Source: RGIG9060 sp045645985 (GTDB taxonomy: Bacteria > Spirochaetota > Spirochaetia > Treponematales > Treponemataceae). Taken from it: DNA of 64,000 nt. Position 1 is the first letter of the stretch; each line of letters opens with the position of its first letter. This document shows positions 17,195 through 26,196 of the stretch, in pieces. The notes below the pieces were generated by a model. That model was not told the DNA's origin, made no database searches, and saw only the letters and a program-made list of their open reading frames with translations. The DNA lies in the NCBI GenBank assembly GCA_045645985.1, contig JAZRJV010000044.1, forward strand, positions 1 through 64,000, given 5' to 3'. The position numbers and the translations under genes were made by a program.

Positions 17195-18340
17195 ATGAAA
17201 AAACGAATTATTGTTTTAGGTTGTACAGGTTCAATCGGAAAAAGCACTTTAGAACTTGTAAGAGAATTTCCAGATTTATTTGAAGTCGTAGGTTTACAAG
17301 CTCACTCAAATGAAAAACAACTTTTAGATTTAGGAAAAGAATTTTCTTGTACACAACTTTGTTTAACAGGAAAAAATATTGGTGCAGATGTTCTTAATAG
17401 TAGAATTATTTACTACGGAAAATCATCTATCAACAATTTGATAAAATATACAGATGCCGATATTGTTGTAAATGGAATTTCAGGTGCAGAAGGTTTAATT
17501 CCTTCAGTAACTGCGTTAGAAACGGGAAAACATCTTGCCCTAGCAAATAAAGAAACAATGGTTATGGCAGGAAACATCGTTAAAAAAATTGCAAAAGCAA
17601 ATAATGTAAAAATTTTGCCTGTAGATTCTGAGCATTCAGCAATTTTTTCTTTGATTGAAAAATGTGGAAATGAAAATATTGAAAATATTACAATAACAGC
17701 TTCTGGTGGGGCTTTTAAAAATTTATCAAAAGAAGAACTTGAAAATGTTACTTTGGAACAAGCCTTAAACCATCCAACTTGGGATATGGGGCCAAAAATC
17801 ACGATAGATTCTGCAACATTAGCAAATAAAGGTTTAGAAGTTATTGAAGCAAACCAACTTTTTGATTTACCAAAAGAAAAAATAAATGTAGTAATTCATC
17901 CACAAAGTTTAATTCATTCTTTTGTGCAAACAAAAGATGGAGATTTGTATGCACAGATTTCTAAACCAGATATGAGACATCCAATTTTAACTGCACTCAC
18001 CTATCCTGATGTAATTGAAAATTCTCTAGATAAAATTGATTTTTCAAAAGCTTTTCAGATGGAATTTTATCCACCAAGATTTGAGGATTTTCCAATGCTA
18101 AATTTGGCATACAAGGCTCTTGAAAAAGGTGGTTCATATTCAATAGTTTACAATGCTGTAAATGAAATTGCAGTTGCTGCTTTTAGAAACAAACAAATTA
18201 AATTTACAGATATATCAAAAATTGTTGAAAAAATCATGAACTTAGATTGGTCAAAAACTTGTACAGAAATTGAAGAAGTTGTACAAATTGATTATCAAGC
18301 CAGAAATATGGCTTTGCAAGCATTAAAGGAATTAAATTGA
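17195..18340 (+). CDS. dxr: 1-deoxy-D-xylulose 5-phosphate reductoisomerase
   Basis: This 381-residue NADPH enzyme makes 2-C-methyl-D-erythritol 4-phosphate, the committed step of the MEP isoprenoid pathway that supplies UppS. The NADPH-binding loop GCTGSIGKSTLELV is at residues 9-22. ALANKETMVMAGNIV and the metal-site motif PVDSEHSAIF are intact, as is the flexible lid with HPTWDMGPKITIDSATLANK. GGTGG precedes the ATG. The stop overlaps the rseP TTG start. Confidence 0.97.
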   Translation: MKKRIIVLGCTGSIGKSTLELVREFPDLFEVVGLQAHSNEKQLLDLGKEFSCTQLCLTGKNIGADVLNSRIIYYGKSSINNLIKYTDADIVVNGISGAEGLIPSVTALETGKHLALANKETMVMAGNIVKKIAKANNVKILPVDSEHSAIFSLIEKCGNENIENITITASGGAFKNLSKEELENVTLEQALNHPTWDMGPKITIDSATLANKGLEVIEANQLFDLPKEKINVVIHPQSLIHSFVQTKDGDLYAQISKPDMRHPILTALTYPDVIENSLDKIDFSKAFQMEFYPPRFEDFPMLNLAYKALEKGGSYSIVYNAVNEIAVAAFRNKQIKFTDISKIVEKIMNLDWSKTCTEIEEVVQIDYQARNMALQALKELN

Positions 18341-19695
18341 CAATAATTTATGGTTTATTAGGTCTTGGTTTTATCGTTTTTATACACGAATTAGGACATT
18401 TTATTGTAGCAAAATTGTGTGGCGTAACTGTAGAAAGTTTTTCTGTAGGAATGGGACCTATTTTACTTCACAAAACAATAAAAGGTACAGACTATAGACT
18501 TTCTTTAATTCCACTTGGTGGATATTGTGGAATGAAAGGACAAAAAGATTTTCAAATAGCTTTAGACGAAAAACTAGAAAGCATACAAGGCGAAAAAGAT
18601 TCTTTTTACGGTATTCATCCGTTAAAAAGAGCTTTGATTGCATTTGCAGGTCCTTTTTTTAACTTTTTGTTTGCTTCGTTTGCATTTATGATAATTTCTA
18701 TGATTGGATATTCTTATTACACAAGTCAAAATAAGATTATTTTAGCAAACGAAATTTATCCAGAAATGGAAAGTGTTGCATCAAATGCAGGCTTAAAAAC
18801 AGGTGATAAAATTCTCTCAATAAATGAAAAAGAAACTCCGTACTTTACAGATATTTACGAAGCAATTTCTGTTTCTGCAAATCAAGAAATTGATTTAACA
18901 ATAGAACGAAATCAAGAAATATTTAATGTACAAGTAACGCCAAGTTTAAACAAAGAAACAGGTGCTGGTGTTTTAGGCATTATTTCATGGACTGACCCAC
19001 TTATCGATTTTGTAGAAGAAAATTCTCCAGCTTACGATGCAGGGCTTCAAAGTGGCGATTTAATTTTAGAAATAAACGGAAATCCTATAAAAAATACAGC
19101 AGATTATAATAAAATTGTTTCTAATTTAGCAAATTTTTCTATGAAAGTTCTTAGAGACGGAAAAGAAATTTTAATCGAAAATATTATTCCACAAAATAAT
19201 TCTGAAGAAAACAAAACTTCCATAGGAATTGGATTTTTTGCTGAAAAAGTGCAATCTAAAAAATATTCATTATTTCCAGCAATTATCAACGGATTTGTTG
19301 AAGCAGGAAAAACAACAGCACTTACTTTCAAAAGTTTAGGTTTATTATTTCAAGGAATAGATTTAACAAAAGCAGTTTCAGGGCCGCTTAGAATTACAGT
19401 TATGCTAGGTGATACTGCAAAAGAAGGCTTTTCGGCAGGATTTTCAACTGGAATTATAACTGTATTTAACTTTTTAGCACTTATTAGCATTTCACTTTTT
19501 ATAATGAATTTGCTTCCAATTCCAATTCTTGACGGTGGCTTGATTTTATTTGCTCTAATTGAAGCAATAACCAAGAGACAAATTTCACCAAGAATACAAT
19601 ATTATGTTCAATTTATTGGAATTGCCTTCATTTTGGTTTTGTTTGCATTTGCTATGTTTGGCGACATATCATACATAATAAATTTATTTAAATGA
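18337..19695 (+). CDS. rseP: Site-2 zinc metalloprotease (RseP/EcfE family)
   Basis: This 452-residue polytopic inner-membrane protease carries out regulated intramembrane proteolysis. The zinc motif HELGH is at residues 17-21 in the first membrane helix, and the third zinc ligand lies in NLLPIPILDGGLIL near the C terminus. Two PDZ-like regions lie between, recognisable from GLKTGDKILSINEKETPY and GLQSGDLILEINGNPI. The start is TTG overlapping the dxr stop (TTGA), with AAGGA upstream. No other start keeps the first helix. The substrate in spirochaetes is not evident from the window. Confidence 0.94.
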   Translation: MTIIYGLLGLGFIVFIHELGHFIVAKLCGVTVESFSVGMGPILLHKTIKGTDYRLSLIPLGGYCGMKGQKDFQIALDEKLESIQGEKDSFYGIHPLKRALIAFAGPFFNFLFASFAFMIISMIGYSYYTSQNKIILANEIYPEMESVASNAGLKTGDKILSINEKETPYFTDIYEAISVSANQEIDLTIERNQEIFNVQVTPSLNKETGAGVLGIISWTDPLIDFVEENSPAYDAGLQSGDLILEINGNPIKNTADYNKIVSNLANFSMKVLRDGKEILIENIIPQNNSEENKTSIGIGFFAEKVQSKKYSLFPAIINGFVEAGKTTALTFKSLGLLFQGIDLTKAVSGPLRITVMLGDTAKEGFSAGFSTGIITVFNFLALISISLFIMNLLPIPILDGGLILFALIEAITKRQISPRIQYYVQFIGIAFILVLFAFAMFGDISYIINLFK

Positions 19696-19714
19696 TTTTA
19701 AGAGGATATATTTT

Positions 19715-21637
19715 ATGAAACTAAAAAAACTTTTTTGTATTTTTTTTATATTGATTATACCAAGTTTGATAATTTTTGCTCAAAGTCAAAAGTCATCACA
19801 GCCACATCAGGCAAAAGTTCAAACTATTGTTGAATTTAACGACTCTTTTTTTACAGCAGGTGATGATGGTTTTATAATTAAATGGCTACCAGACGGAACT
19901 GGAGAACATTTTCAAGTTTCAGAATTGGAAATCAAATTGATTGCAGTTTCACCAAACGGAACAGATATTGCTGTTTATGAAACCGATGGATTTTCAACAC
20001 ACAGAATTTCAGAGTGGAACTGGAAAACCCTAACAAGAAAAAGTGCAAAACGATTTACAGATTCGATTGTTTCTCTTGAATATTCAGCAAAGGGAACTTA
20101 TCTTATGGCGGGTACATCTTCTGTAGACGGAATGTTGTTCCTTGACCCAAAAAACAAACTTACTCCACTTGCTGTTGTAAAAGAATCTACAGGAACTGTT
20201 ACAGTTGCTCAAACTGGTGCAACTGAAAAAACAGTTTTAATGTATAATCCAGAAGGATTATTAAGTTATTACAATCTTCAAGATGGTTCAAAAATTCAAG
20301 AATTTGAATGCCAAGCTTTACTTGAACAACCTACTCTACTTTACAATAATGTTTATCTCGCTGGTGCAAAAAATGATAGCATAAACATAATAAAAGCAAC
20401 AACAGGAGAAACATCTGCATCAATTCCTGCAAAAAATCCTATAATTTTAAAATCAAAAGCAAGTGATTTACATTATGTAGAATTTGATGAAGAAAATGAA
20501 AGATTTATTTTAAAACAAGTTCCTCTTAAAAAAAGTGATTTACAATTTATTCCTGTGGAACTTCAATATTTTTCACTTGGTGAATTTGAAGAAATAACTT
20601 CATCTTCTTATTCCACACAAAATGGAATTATTTACGGAACAGACAAAGGTGCAATTTATACAAATGGAATTTATCCTTCAGATGAAACAATTACAATAGA
20701 TGTTCCAAGGCTTACAGAAACTGCACACAACAAAATTTCTGATATTGCAATAATCGATAACAAATATTATTTTGTATCACATAACAATATTTATGTTGGT
20801 CAAACTTTGCAATCTGATATTTCAGTTTTGGCAGAAAATGTAAATGCTTCAAATTTAATTGCGTTTAATAACAATTTAATATTGTGGTCATTAAATGATA
20901 CAAAACCAGTTTATATGTTGAAATTTAATGAAGACGGATCTCATGAAATTACAGAGCTTTTTACAATAGACAAACCTATCACTTCATTAAATGCAAACTT
21001 AAATTCTATTGTAACAATCACAGGTAACTCAACTGTTTATGTATACGATTTAGAAAATAAATCAAATCAAGAAATTTACTCAAGTTCTGGTTTACAAGAT
21101 GCAATTTTGCTTGATAAGGAAAACTTGTATGTAGCAAAGACAGCAGTAACAAATCCAACATCAGCTTTGATAAACATAAATATAAATACAAAAGAAACTG
21201 TTCCTCATCCTGTAAAGGGCGATATTATGTTCTCTTTGGAAGCACAATCAAAAAATGGAACAATGCAAATTTATGGAGTTAGCATTATTTCTTCAAACGG
21301 TAAAAAAACAACTGAAATTTTTACATATACACCATCTTCAAAAACATATTCTGCACTTTTACAATGGGCTGATGAAGACACAAGTGCATTTGTAAAAGTT
21401 ATAAACGGTGTTATTTACACAAATATTGCAAAAACAGGAGCTCGTTCATTAAATCTTTCAACAAAGAAAAGTGCAATCTTAAAACGCTCTGCTTCTTTAC
21501 CAAAAGATATTGTTGGAAACAAAACACATCTTGCAACTGTAAATCAAGACGGAAGCGTTACTTGGTACGATACAACTACTAATGCAAAACTAGAAAACTG
21601 GAATTTAACAGCAGAAGATTACATTTCTTCTTTCTGA
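19715..21637 (+). CDS. Exported beta-propeller-like (WD40-type) protein
   Basis: This is a 640-residue protein with signal peptide residues 1-22 (cut near IFAQ). The mature part consists of repeated four-strand blades such as FFTAGDDGFIIKWLPDGTG, IKLIAVSPNGTDIAVYETDG and NGIIYGTDKGAIYTNGIYP, ending VNQDGSVTWYDTTTNAKLE. This is WD40/YVTN-like propeller architecture, although individual repeats are weak. It follows rseP by 19 nt and ends the operon, overlapping the 3' end of dnaB by 19 nt on the other strand. A role as a periplasmic binding scaffold is inference. Confidence 0.75.
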   Translation: MKLKKLFCIFFILIIPSLIIFAQSQKSSQPHQAKVQTIVEFNDSFFTAGDDGFIIKWLPDGTGEHFQVSELEIKLIAVSPNGTDIAVYETDGFSTHRISEWNWKTLTRKSAKRFTDSIVSLEYSAKGTYLMAGTSSVDGMLFLDPKNKLTPLAVVKESTGTVTVAQTGATEKTVLMYNPEGLLSYYNLQDGSKIQEFECQALLEQPTLLYNNVYLAGAKNDSINIIKATTGETSASIPAKNPIILKSKASDLHYVEFDEENERFILKQVPLKKSDLQFIPVELQYFSLGEFEEITSSSYSTQNGIIYGTDKGAIYTNGIYPSDETITIDVPRLTETAHNKISDIAIIDNKYYFVSHNNIYVGQTLQSDISVLAENVNASNLIAFNNNLILWSLNDTKPVYMLKFNEDGSHEITELFTIDKPITSLNANLNSIVTITGNSTVYVYDLENKSNQEIYSSSGLQDAILLDKENLYVAKTAVTNPTSALINININTKETVPHPVKGDIMFSLEAQSKNGTMQIYGVSIISSNGKKTTEIFTYTPSSKTYSALLQWADEDTSAFVKVINGVIYTNIAKTGARSLNLSTKKSAILKRSASLPKDIVGNKTHLATVNQDGSVTWYDTTTNAKLENWNLTAEDYISSF

Positions 21638-22953
21638 TGAGAAACATTTTCAAATTTGGTAAAGTGTGGAATAAAGGTAATATTTACAATACCAGTTGGA
21701 CCATTTCGTTGCTTTGCGATATGAAGTTCAGTTGGTATTGTTAGTTCTTTAGAATCTACAGTTCTTTCACGATGCAAAAACATAACAACATCGGCATCTT
21801 GCTCAATAGAACCTGACTCTCTAAGTTCTGCCAAAGTAGGAGCTTTTCCTTCTGTACTACGAGCAACCTGAGAAAGAACTACAACTGGAATATCTAATTC
21901 ACGAGCAAGGCTCTTTAGTGAACGAGAAATTTCTGCAACTTGTTCATGACGAGGAATTGCAGTATTTTCACTACCGATAAGAGTAATATAGTCAATAAAA
22001 ATAATTTTAATATCGTATAAGGATTTATATCTACGAGCAACAGACCGTAAATCCAAAAGTTTCATGTTTGGAGTATCGATTATATACAAAGGCGAATCAT
22101 AAATAGCACTTGCAGCATCTTGCAAAGCTTGAAAATCTGCATGACCTAAAAATCCAGTTCGTAACTTATCAGAATGGATTCTAGACTGTTGAACAAGCAA
22201 ACGCTGCATAACTTGAACATCAGACATTTCCAAAGAGAAAAAAGCACAAGGAATTCTTTTTTCTACAGCAATATGCTGAATCATAGAAAGAGCCATAGCA
22301 GTTTTTCCGATAGAAGGACGCGCTCCTAAAATTATCATTTCTGATGGCTGAAATCCAGATGTCATATTGTCTAAATCAGTAAAACCTGTACTAATACCAG
22401 TTAAGGCTGTTTTATTCTGATATAAAATTGCTATTTTTGAAAGAACTTGACTAACAAGCTCTTTTGTTGATTTATATGATTGTGAAGCAGTTCCATCAGT
22501 TAAGTCAAAAATTTCTTTTTGAGCTTGTTCTAAAACTGCACGACTTTCGATTGTATCATTATGGGAATCTGCAACAATTTTTGCGGCAGATTTTATCAAA
22601 TCTCTTCGTATTGATTGGTCTTTTACTATCTGAACATAATATTCAACATTTGCACTTGTTGGAACTTTATCTGTAAGTTCAGAGATGTATGCTGCACCGC
22701 CTGCAGCTTCTAATTCACCTTTTTGTCTTAATTTTTCTATAACGGAAAGTAAATCGCCTTGTGTACCTTCATTATAAAGATCCAACATGGCTGAAAATAT
22801 TTTTTGATTTTGTAATGAATAAAATTTATCTGGTCTAAGATATTGAAGAACAAGTGTTAGAGAATCCCAGTCAAGCAACAAAGCACCTAAAGTAGCTTTT
22901 TCAGCTTCTAAATTATGTGGTGGTACCTTGTCTTTTAACTGGGACGAACTCAT
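21619..22953 (-). CDS. dnaB: Replicative DNA helicase DnaB
   Basis: This 444-residue hexameric helicase unwinds DNA at the fork. The N-terminal primase-binding domain begins PPHNLEAEKATLGALLLD. The RecA-like domain has Walker A GARPSIGKT (residues 210-218), Walker B IIFIDYI, and the DnaB motifs FSLEMSDVQVMQRLL and SLKSLARELDIPVVVLSQ. No intein is present. It lies 16 nt downstream of rplI, the rplI-dnaB arrangement common in bacteria. Confidence 0.97.
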   Translation of the reverse strand: MSSSQLKDKVPPHNLEAEKATLGALLLDWDSLTLVLQYLRPDKFYSLQNQKIFSAMLDLYNEGTQGDLLSVIEKLRQKGELEAAGGAAYISELTDKVPTSANVEYYVQIVKDQSIRRDLIKSAAKIVADSHNDTIESRAVLEQAQKEIFDLTDGTASQSYKSTKELVSQVLSKIAILYQNKTALTGISTGFTDLDNMTSGFQPSEMIILGARPSIGKTAMALSMIQHIAVEKRIPCAFFSLEMSDVQVMQRLLVQQSRIHSDKLRTGFLGHADFQALQDAASAIYDSPLYIIDTPNMKLLDLRSVARRYKSLYDIKIIFIDYITLIGSENTAIPRHEQVAEISRSLKSLARELDIPVVVLSQVARSTEGKAPTLAELRESGSIEQDADVVMFLHRERTVDSKELTIPTELHIAKQRNGPTGIVNITFIPHFTKFENVSHQKEEM

Positions 22954-22969
22954 AAATTTATCCTAAAAT

Positions 22970-23440
22970 TTATTTGTCTGCTTCAGCTTTTGCATCTTGA
23001 GATACAACTTCTACTGAAACTTCTGCAACGCTTGATTCATAAAGACGCACAGTAACCACATATTTTCCTACGCTCTTAATTGTAAGACCTGGAACATCGA
23101 TTCTTTTGCGTTCGATTTCAAATCCTTCTTTATTGAGAGCATCAGCGATTGTGTGGCTTGTAACAGCACCATAAAGTTTACCGTTTGAACCTGCTGGCAT
23201 TGGGATAACGATATTTGCGCTAGACAATTTTTCTTTGAGGTCTGCAGCATCTTTTCGTTTTGCTTCTTTCTTAGCTTCGATTTCTTCTTTGCGTGATTCA
23301 AAATAAGCAACTGTTAAATCGTTGTAAGGAAGTGCAAGATTTCTTGGGAAAAGGTAGTTACGAGCATATCCGTTTGCAACTACTTTTACATCACCTTCTT
23401 CTCCGAGGTGTTTTACATCTGCGTTTAAGATTACTTTCAT
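22970..23440 (-). CDS. rplI: 50S ribosomal protein L9
   Basis: This 156-residue protein begins MKVILNADVKHLGEEGDV, with the L9 signature GYARNYLFPRNLA at about 26-38, then a long charged connecting helix and a C-terminal domain. I use ATG 23438-23440, which has AGGAG at a suitable distance. A TTG three codons earlier touches that ribosome site and is unlikely. It binds 23S rRNA. A terminator separates it from rpsR, so it may be transcribed partly on its own with dnaB. Confidence 0.95.
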   Translation of the reverse strand: MKVILNADVKHLGEEGDVKVVANGYARNYLFPRNLALPYNDLTVAYFESRKEEIEAKKEAKRKDAADLKEKLSSANIVIPMPAGSNGKLYGAVTSHTIADALNKEGFEIERKRIDVPGLTIKSVGKYVVTVRLYESSVAEVSVEVVSQDAKAEADK

Positions 23441-23461
23441 AGTTTTCAAGCTCCTCTAAAA

Positions 23462-23493
23462 TTTAGTAAGCGTTACCAGGAGTGGGATCGCCT
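23462..23493 (-). other. Hairpin in the rplI leader
   Basis: On the minus strand GTAGGCG pairs with CGCTTAC (one G-U), with a short inner CCA/TGG stem around CTCC, just upstream of the AGGAG site. It is GC-rich compared with the surroundings. A regulatory leader is possible; no known class is recognised. Confidence 0.4.
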
Positions 23494-23510
23494 ACCGTAA
23501 AATATTTTGC

Positions 23511-23566
23511 AACTTTCAAAAGTAAAACTAAAGAAAGTTGCATTTAAAAAATCACTAAAAAGTGAT
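23511..23566 (-). terminator. Terminator/attenuator between rpsR and rplI
   Basis: On the minus strand ATCACT pairs with AGTGAT (23551-23566), followed by a run of T. A second 9-bp hairpin, GCAACTTTC with GAAAGTTGC, follows (23511-23542 region). It probably reduces read-through from rpsF-ssb-rpsR into rplI-dnaB. Confidence 0.6.
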
Positions 23567-23583
23567 TATGATTTAATTATAAA

Positions 23584-23895
23584 TTATTCTGTTACGAATG
23601 GCAAAAGACAAATTGCTCTAGCTCTTTTGATTTCAAGAGCAAGTCTTCTTTGATGTTTTGCACAAGTACCAGTAATGCGGCGTGGTAAAATCTTACCGCG
23701 TTCTGTTGTGAACCGGCGAAGACCATCAGCGTCTTTGTAATCGATTTTTGCTTTGTTAGCACAGAAACGGCAAACCTTTTTTCTGAAGAAAGTTTTACCT
23801 TTTGCTCTTTGTGTTTTATCGTCTGAATCACGAATAACATCTTGCATTTGAACATCTGGTGTTGTGTCAATATCTTTAATCATTTCGTCTGACAT
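23584..23895 (-). CDS. rpsR: 30S ribosomal protein S18
   Basis: This is a 103-residue protein. The S18 core has CRFCANKAKIDYKDADGLRRF and GKILPRRITGTCAKHQRRLA, which binds S6 and 16S rRNA. An N-terminal extension of about 35 residues, rich in Asp, is longer than in E. coli S18 (75 residues). GGAG lies 8 nt ahead of the ATG. It is third in the rpsF-ssb-rpsR unit. Confidence 0.96.
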   Translation of the reverse strand: MSDEMIKDIDTTPDVQMQDVIRDSDDKTQRAKGKTFFRKKVCRFCANKAKIDYKDADGLRRFTTERGKILPRRITGTCAKHQRRLALEIKRARAICLLPFVTE

Positions 23896-23912
23896 AATTT
23901 CAACTCCTTAAA

Positions 23913-24428
23913 TTAAAATGGAATATCTTCTGGGAATGAAGAATCAGAACCATAAGATGAACCTGGATCATATTGATCTTGTGGAGCATCATATCTTGGC
24001 TGATAAGAAGAAGCTTGATTTTGTGAATATCCCTGATTGTACCCCTGAGGATTATTATTAGCAGGAGCAAAACCACCTGCATTTGAATAATTACCTGAAC
24101 CAGTATTTCCACCAAGTAACTGAACATTATTAGCAACAATTACAATTCTGCTATGATTTTGTCCATCTTTTTCCCATCTGTCCTGTCTTAATTCACCATC
24201 TACGGCAACTTGTTTACCTTTTGTTAGGTATTGTTTTAAGCTTTCAGCAGATTTGCCGTAAAGATTAATATCAAAATAACTAACCTCATCAATCCACTGA
24301 TCACCACTCTTTCGTCTGCGATTTACAGCTATGGAAAAACTAGAAATAGCCAATCCACCTGGAGTATATTTCAACTCAGCATCACGAGTAAGTCTTCCAA
24401 TAAGTGTTACATGATTTAAATCAGCCAT
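23913..24428 (-). CDS. ssb: Single-stranded DNA-binding protein
   Basis: This 171-residue protein begins MADLNHVTLIGRLTRDAEL. I start at ATG 24426-24428, directly after AGGAG, rather than seven codons earlier. The OB fold spans about 1-108 (LAISSFSIAVNRRRKSGDQW, SYFDINLYGKSAE). A Gly/Asn/Gln-rich linker leads to the acidic tip PEDIPF, which recruits replication and repair partners. Its place between rpsF and rpsR is the usual bacterial arrangement. Confidence 0.96.
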   Translation of the reverse strand: MADLNHVTLIGRLTRDAELKYTPGGLAISSFSIAVNRRRKSGDQWIDEVSYFDINLYGKSAESLKQYLTKGKQVAVDGELRQDRWEKDGQNHSRIVIVANNVQLLGGNTGSGNYSNAGGFAPANNNPQGYNQGYSQNQASSYQPRYDAPQDQYDPGSSYGSDSSFPEDIPF

Positions 24429-24458
24429 AACTGTTCTCCTTAATAACAAAAATTTATT

Positions 24459-24740
24459 TTAGTCTTCTACGCGAACAAAAAGAAATTTGAGAAGATCTGC
24501 ATTCAATTTGAATTGGCGATCAATCTCATCGATTTTTGCTGGATTAGCAGTGATGTTAAGAAGTAGGAAGCGACCTTTCTTTTGTTTTTTAACTTCATAG
24601 CATAAGTCACGATCACCGTATGATTCTTCACTTTGGATTTCTGCACCAAATTGTGAAAGTACATTTTTTACGTTTTCAAGACCAGCTTTGTACTTATCAT
24701 CCTGAACAGGATAGATAGTCATCAATTCGTATTTTCTCAT
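24459..24740 (-). CDS. rpsF: 30S ribosomal protein S6
   Basis: This 93-residue protein reads MRKYELMTIYPVQDDKYKAG. The start is ATG 24738-24740 with AAGGAG directly upstream; the 15 codons before it lie in the leader. The body has GDRDLCYEVKKQKKGRFLLL and ends LLKFLFVRVED, as in S6. It pairs with S18 on the 30S platform. Its leader can sequester the ribosome site. Confidence 0.96.
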   Translation of the reverse strand: MRKYELMTIYPVQDDKYKAGLENVKNVLSQFGAEIQSEESYGDRDLCYEVKKQKKGRFLLLNITANPAKIDEIDRQFKLNADLLKFLFVRVED

Positions 24741-24792
24741 TTGAGACTCCTTATGGATTAGTAGAAACATCGTACGATGTTCCAAGGGGTTC
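24741..24792 (-). promoter_or_regulatory. rpsF leader with sequestered ribosome site (S6:S18-type candidate)
   Basis: On the minus strand the 16-bp palindrome AACATCGTACGATGTT forms an inner hairpin. Outside it CCTTGG can pair with CC(AT)AAGG, which contains part of the AAGGAG ribosome site. S6:S18 leaders that bind the S6/S18 complex are known in many bacteria. The exact consensus is not confirmed here. Confidence 0.5.
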
Positions 24793-24796
24793 TATA

Positions 24797-24825
24797 ATTC
24801 TACTAAATTTATACTTTTTGGTCAA
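24797..24825 (-). promoter_or_regulatory. Promoter of rpsF-ssb-rpsR
   Basis: TTGACC (24820-24825 on the complement) and TAGAAT (24797-24802) are separated by 17 nt, giving a leader of about 50 nt. Confidence 0.7.
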
Positions 24826-25047
24826 TAGAAGGACTGAAGTATTAATATCCATAAATCTTGTGAGTCTTAAATAATATTATATTGATAAAATATAATTTTT
24901 TCATCAAGGTTAAGTAATAGACAAATATTAAAAAAAATTCAAATTTTTTCGCAATTTTTCATTAAAAATTCATTTTTTTCTCAATAATAAAGATGTGTAG
25001 GAAAAAGTTTTTACACAAACAGTTTATTTATTATAAGGAGAATATTT
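24826..25047 (+). other. AT-rich spacer before the Rpn-type gene
   Basis: Mostly A/T tracts. The only element I can support is AAGGAG about 8 nt before the ATG at 25048. No convincing promoter, RNA gene or repeat is seen. Confidence 0.5.
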
Positions 25048-25899
25048 ATGCCATTAAAACCTATCGAAGAACTCACTTTTGCAGACGACTTTATGTTCGG
25101 TCGTGTTATGCAAAATCCGGAAATTTGTAAAGGTTTACTTGAACGACTTTTGGAAATCAAAATCGAAAAAGTTGAATATCCTACTTTGCAAAAAACGATT
25201 TCGCCACACTACGAATCAAAAGGTGTCAGACTTGATGTTTATGTACAAGACAGTGACCGAGTTTTCGACATTGAAATCCAAAATCACCTTGATGAAAATA
25301 TACCTAAACGAACTCGTTATTATCAATCAATGATGGATGGCGATTTGTTACTAAAAGGTAAAAATTACACACAACTAAAAGAGAGCTTCGTAATTTTCGT
25401 TTGCAAAGAAGATTTTTTCGGTGAGGATATGCCGTGTTATTTTTTCAGTAATACCTGCAGAGATAAACCTGATTTACAACTAGGCGACATGACTTACAAA
25501 GTCATTTTTAACGCATCAGCTTTTAATAATGAAAAAGACCTAGAAAAAAAATCAATTCTGGAGTATATTATTGATAAGAAATCCACTACAGAATTTACTA
25601 ACAAACTTAATACTCTCGTGGAACAAACCAAACTTAACGAAATTTTCAAAGGAGACTATATGGCTTGGGGTTTAGCAGAATTTGACGCAGAACAACGCGG
25701 TAAAAAAGAAGGCTACTCTGTTGGCGTTTTTGACGGTATTCAACAAGGTATTTCACAAGGTTTACAACAAGGTAAAAAAGAAGGTGAATATCAAGCCAAA
25801 ATCGAAACTGCGAAAAATCTTTTTCAAAAAAATATCCCGATTGAAATTATCGCTGAATGTACCGGTTTGTCAATTGAAGAAGTAAACTTAATTTTATAA
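25048..25899 (+). CDS. Rpn/PD-(D/E)XK nuclease family putative transposase
   Basis: This 283-residue protein opens PLKPIEELTFADDFMFGRVM, the hallmark of the Rpn/YhgA-like family often annotated as PD-(D/E)XK transposase. Candidate catalytic residues are Asp63 in GVRLDVYVQD and Glu76 and Gln78 in FDIEIQNH, with the conserved KRTRYYQSMMD after them. The C-terminal part has a Gly/Gln/Lys repeat (IQQGISQGLQQGKKEG) and a short helical end. Family members promote RecA-independent recombination and are widely scattered in treponemes. No terminal inverted repeats flank it. A degraded gene piece follows. Confidence 0.88.
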   Translation: MPLKPIEELTFADDFMFGRVMQNPEICKGLLERLLEIKIEKVEYPTLQKTISPHYESKGVRLDVYVQDSDRVFDIEIQNHLDENIPKRTRYYQSMMDGDLLLKGKNYTQLKESFVIFVCKEDFFGEDMPCYFFSNTCRDKPDLQLGDMTYKVIFNASAFNNEKDLEKKSILEYIIDKKSTTEFTNKLNTLVEQTKLNEIFKGDYMAWGLAEFDAEQRGKKEGYSVGVFDGIQQGISQGLQQGKKEGEYQAKIETAKNLFQKNIPIEIIAECTGLSIEEVNLIL

Positions 25900-25905
25900 C
25901 ACATT

Positions 25906-26045
25906 CTGTTTGATGCAGGAAGAGCCACAGGTCTTGTATTGTTGATATAAACAAAGCAAAAGCAGACCATCAAACTGTTATGTGGACAGAAGATTTAGAT
26001 TTGAGTCCTGAATATTTATATGAAAATAGTATAAAAGTAAAATAG
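25906..26045 (+). pseudogene. Frameshifted gene remnant downstream of the Rpn-type gene
   Basis: One frame reads LFDAGRATGLVLLI then stop. An overlapping frame continues DINKAKADHQTVMWTEDLDL and then SPEYLYENSIKVK to TAG at 26043-26045. Both are protein-like in composition, but there is no start codon and a frame change is needed. It looks like the 3' end of a lost gene; the family is not recognised. Confidence 0.45.
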
Positions 26046-26118
26046 ACAATATTAACATTTCACACATAAAATCATACAAAACTTAATTTACGCGACACAC
26101 ACTTTTTCTCAAAAAAAA

Positions 26119-26168
26119 AACGCCCAAGAACTTATCTTTTTGGATAAATATCTTGGGCGATTTTATTT
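26119..26168. terminator. Bidirectional terminator between the gene remnant and the Ig-like lipoprotein gene
   Basis: CGCCCAAGA and TTATC pair with GATAA and TCTTGGGCG (26121-26159). On the minus strand ten T follow, serving the 26197-28119 gene; on the plus strand ATTTTATTT follows. Confidence 0.85.
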
Positions 26169-26196
26169 GATAACTTGCTTTTGCAAGGATTTTTAC

